DNA from: UBA8752 sp049610565
GTDB lineage: Bacteria > Bacteroidota > Bacteroidia > Flavobacteriales_D > Sanyastnellaceae
Reading direction: 5' to 3'
DNA: 64,000 nucleotides
Assembly: GCA_049610565.1 (NCBI GenBank)
Contig: JBMYZR010000005.1
Span: 4,004-68,003 of the forward strand
The translations under genes and the position numbers were made by a program. Every line of letters begins with the position of its first letter. The first letter of the stretch is position 1. The notes beneath the pieces were generated by a model. That model made no database searches. It saw only the letters and a list, made by a program, of their open reading frames with translations, and was not told the DNA's origin. This document shows positions 62,915-64,000 of the stretch, one piece after another.

Positions 62915-64000
62915 TCACTCCCTTTTCTTTTCGTCCTCCATGCGGCAAGGCTGCACGGCAACCGGTGCCAGGTCGAGCACCTGAACAGGGCAGGGGGCAC
63001 CGTCCGAGGGCATCGCCCACAGGCCGGATTGCACCTGAGGCCAGGACAACGGGGCATTCCACGCCTGGCCCGATGCGTCGATGTCCACCGGTCCTGAGCA
63101 AGGCAGGCAGAAATGGCCCTGGCCCCAGGCGCTGCCCCAGTTGCCAAAGAAGTTGGCCCCCTCGTTCCACAGCGGGACGGGCGCCTGGTTGAAGCGCAGG
63201 TGGACGTCGTTGTCCTGGAACCGGTTCCACCCTCCACCCTGGGTCGGGGTCATGGCCAGCAGGCTGCGGTTGGCGAGGACTGCGACATCGTTGTCCATGA
63301 AGCTGCAACAGGCCAACTCACAGCGCGTGCCCCGAATCGATGCGGCCAGCGCCAACCGGTCGAATCGACAGTCCTCCATGCGGAGCGTGGAGGCGGCAGC
63401 GGATTGGATGCCGACCGGCCCGTCTTCAAACCGGCACGCTTGAACCAGATGGGCCGGACAGGACACCGGACTGCCGTGGGTCAGAGGGTGATTGCGGAAG
63501 GTGCACCGGTCGAGGTTGAGCCGGCCGGTGCTGTGCGTCGATCCTCCTTCGAATTCGGAATCGACGGCGTGGAACTGGCCAGACATCTGGGACAGGTGAA
63601 TCTGGCCCGTGACATGGTCTTGAAGCGAGACGTCGCCTTGCAGAAACAGGGAGTCGGAAGGGGTGCCGGTCCAAGACGAGGACCAGCTCTGTCCGGAGGA
63701 GGCGGCCGCCGAAAACCGGCCGTCTCCGGCCATCCGGATTCCCATGCCGTCCCAGGTCCAATGGCCTTGGCCGTCGATGACCACGTGCGCCCCGGTGCCG
63801 AGGAGCCAGACACCCTCTTCCGAGGCGGAGTGCATCACCGTGTGCGCCCCTTCGCCACACTGCACGAAGGCGCTGCCCGTGGTCGCGAAGCGGGCGTTGC
63901 CCAGAAGCTGGGCCAGCCATTCAGCCTCCGGGTCGACGGTGACGTGGCCGTCGAGTCGGATGATGGTGCCGTCCTGCTGCAACCAATTGATGTCGCCGGA
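62915..64000 (-). CDS. Right-handed beta-helix protein (5' part outside the window)
   Basis: The C-terminal 361 residues of a protein with irregular repeats of the parallel beta-helix type: GQIHLSQMSGQFHAVDSEFEGG, RLNLDRCTFRNHPL, LRMEDCRFDRLALAA, and LACCSFMDNDVAVL recall families with right-handed beta-helices. The frame is open to the window edge, so start and any signal peptide are missing. Similar Bacteroidota proteins are secreted or surface-exposed, but here no T9SS tail is evident: the end is charged (EDEKKRE). It converges on the TPR protein gene with a 6-bp gap. Confidence 0.7.
   Translation of the reverse strand, partial: SGDINWLQQDGTIIRLDGHVTVDPEAEWLAQLLGNARFATTGSAFVQCGEGAHTVMHSASEEGVWLLGTGAHVVIDGQGHWTWDGMGIRMAGDGRFSAAASSGQSWSSSWTGTPSDSLFLQGDVSLQDHVTGQIHLSQMSGQFHAVDSEFEGGSTHSTGRLNLDRCTFRNHPLTHGSPVSCPAHLVQACRFEDGPVGIQSAAASTLRMEDCRFDRLALAASIRGTRCELACCSFMDNDVAVLANRSLLAMTPTQGGGWNRFQDNDVHLRFNQAPVPLWNEGANFFGNWGSAWGQGHFCLPCSGPVDIDASGQAWNAPLSWPQVQSGLWAMPSDGAPCPVQVLDLAPVAVQPCRMEDEKKRE

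Noticed and set aside
1..64000. CRISPR arrays, toxin-antitoxin pairs, phage or conjugation genes
   Set aside because: I looked for regular direct repeats with unique spacers, small overlapping pairs with known motifs, integrases, terminases and relaxases and found none. All genes fit a stable chromosomal backbone with even base composition.

Overview
The window is a gene-dense, high-GC stretch of chromosome from a Bacteroidota bacterium. Pointers to the phylum are: type IX secretion sorting domains (a CHU_C/type B tail at 32985-34058 and a C-terminal beta-sandwich tail on the protease at 46816-48501), a carboxypeptidase-regulatory-domain TonB receptor, bacillithiol synthase BshC, DUF4476, DUF5916 and DUF1573 proteins, an alpha/beta-fused branched-chain 2-oxoacid dehydrogenase, and -7 promoter elements of the Bacteroidota TAnnTTTG type. 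Shine-Dalgarno sequences are essentially absent. The content (RNase Y, ZapA, DnaN, DapD, SerA/SerC, MiaA, RuvX) is housekeeping plus cell-envelope genes. A high-GC Flavobacteriales-like lineage is my inference, not a proof. I see no tRNA, rRNA, CRISPR array, insertion sequence or prophage, and no gene-free stretch longer than about 215 bp.

Layout. 1-5.0 kb: the tail of a sarcosine-oxidase-like flavoenzyme, then a minus-strand operon serC-serA-DUF1015-yggS-small membrane protein. 5.1-9.5 kb: a DUF4476 protein and the minus-strand run coiled-coil protein-zapA-rny-flippase. 9.6-17.7 kb: an M23 peptidase, a large DUF5916 protein, GNAT-mltG, and a plus-strand export lipoprotein-rfbC-lytic transglycosylase run. 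17.6-21.3 kb: photolyase plus CoA-transferase behind a palindrome-rich leader, and a TIGR01777 epimerase. 21.4-27.8 kb: a dockerin-tailed surface protein, an ABC exporter and a TonB receptor. 27.8-32.8 kb: a plus-strand series of solute-binding lipoprotein, ACMSD-type amidohydrolase, ECF sigma factor, single-span membrane protein and exported protein. 32.8-38.9 kb: a structured intergenic region with a terminator, CHU_C protein, BshC, HAD protein, ruvX divergent from dapD-GT9. 39-44.4 kb: dnaN, a rhomboid protease, a transglutaminase-like protein, a sugar-transferase/DegT pair and a pterin dehydratase. 44.4-55.4 kb: DUF1573 lipoprotein, S41 protease, trypsin-like T9SS protease, a pRiA4b-ORF3-like gene-miaA-mutS2 operon, a TPR protein, a small unknown gene and the fused 2-oxoacid dehydrogenase. 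55.4-64 kb: an FAD dehydrogenase, a barrel/TSP3/SPOR protein, an amino-acid-oxidase-like flavoprotein, a large coiled-coil TPR protein and the C-terminal part of a beta-helix protein.

How it works together. Envelope construction dominates: murein hydrolases (M23, MltG, SLT), sugar-precursor and glycan genes (rfbC, DegT, sugar transferase, GT9, flippase, export lipoprotein), outer-membrane transport (TonB receptor) and secreted surface proteins. Organisation is very compact. Co-directional neighbours are repeatedly joined by 4-bp ATGA stop/start overlaps, convergent neighbours overlap or meet at their stop codons, and the first gene of most transcription units has a TAnnTTTG-like box only 4-11 nt before its ATG. 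That last pattern implies leaderless or nearly leaderless mRNAs and is, with the photolyase leader and the structured 32.8-32.95 kb intergenic region, what I consider most worth a second look.
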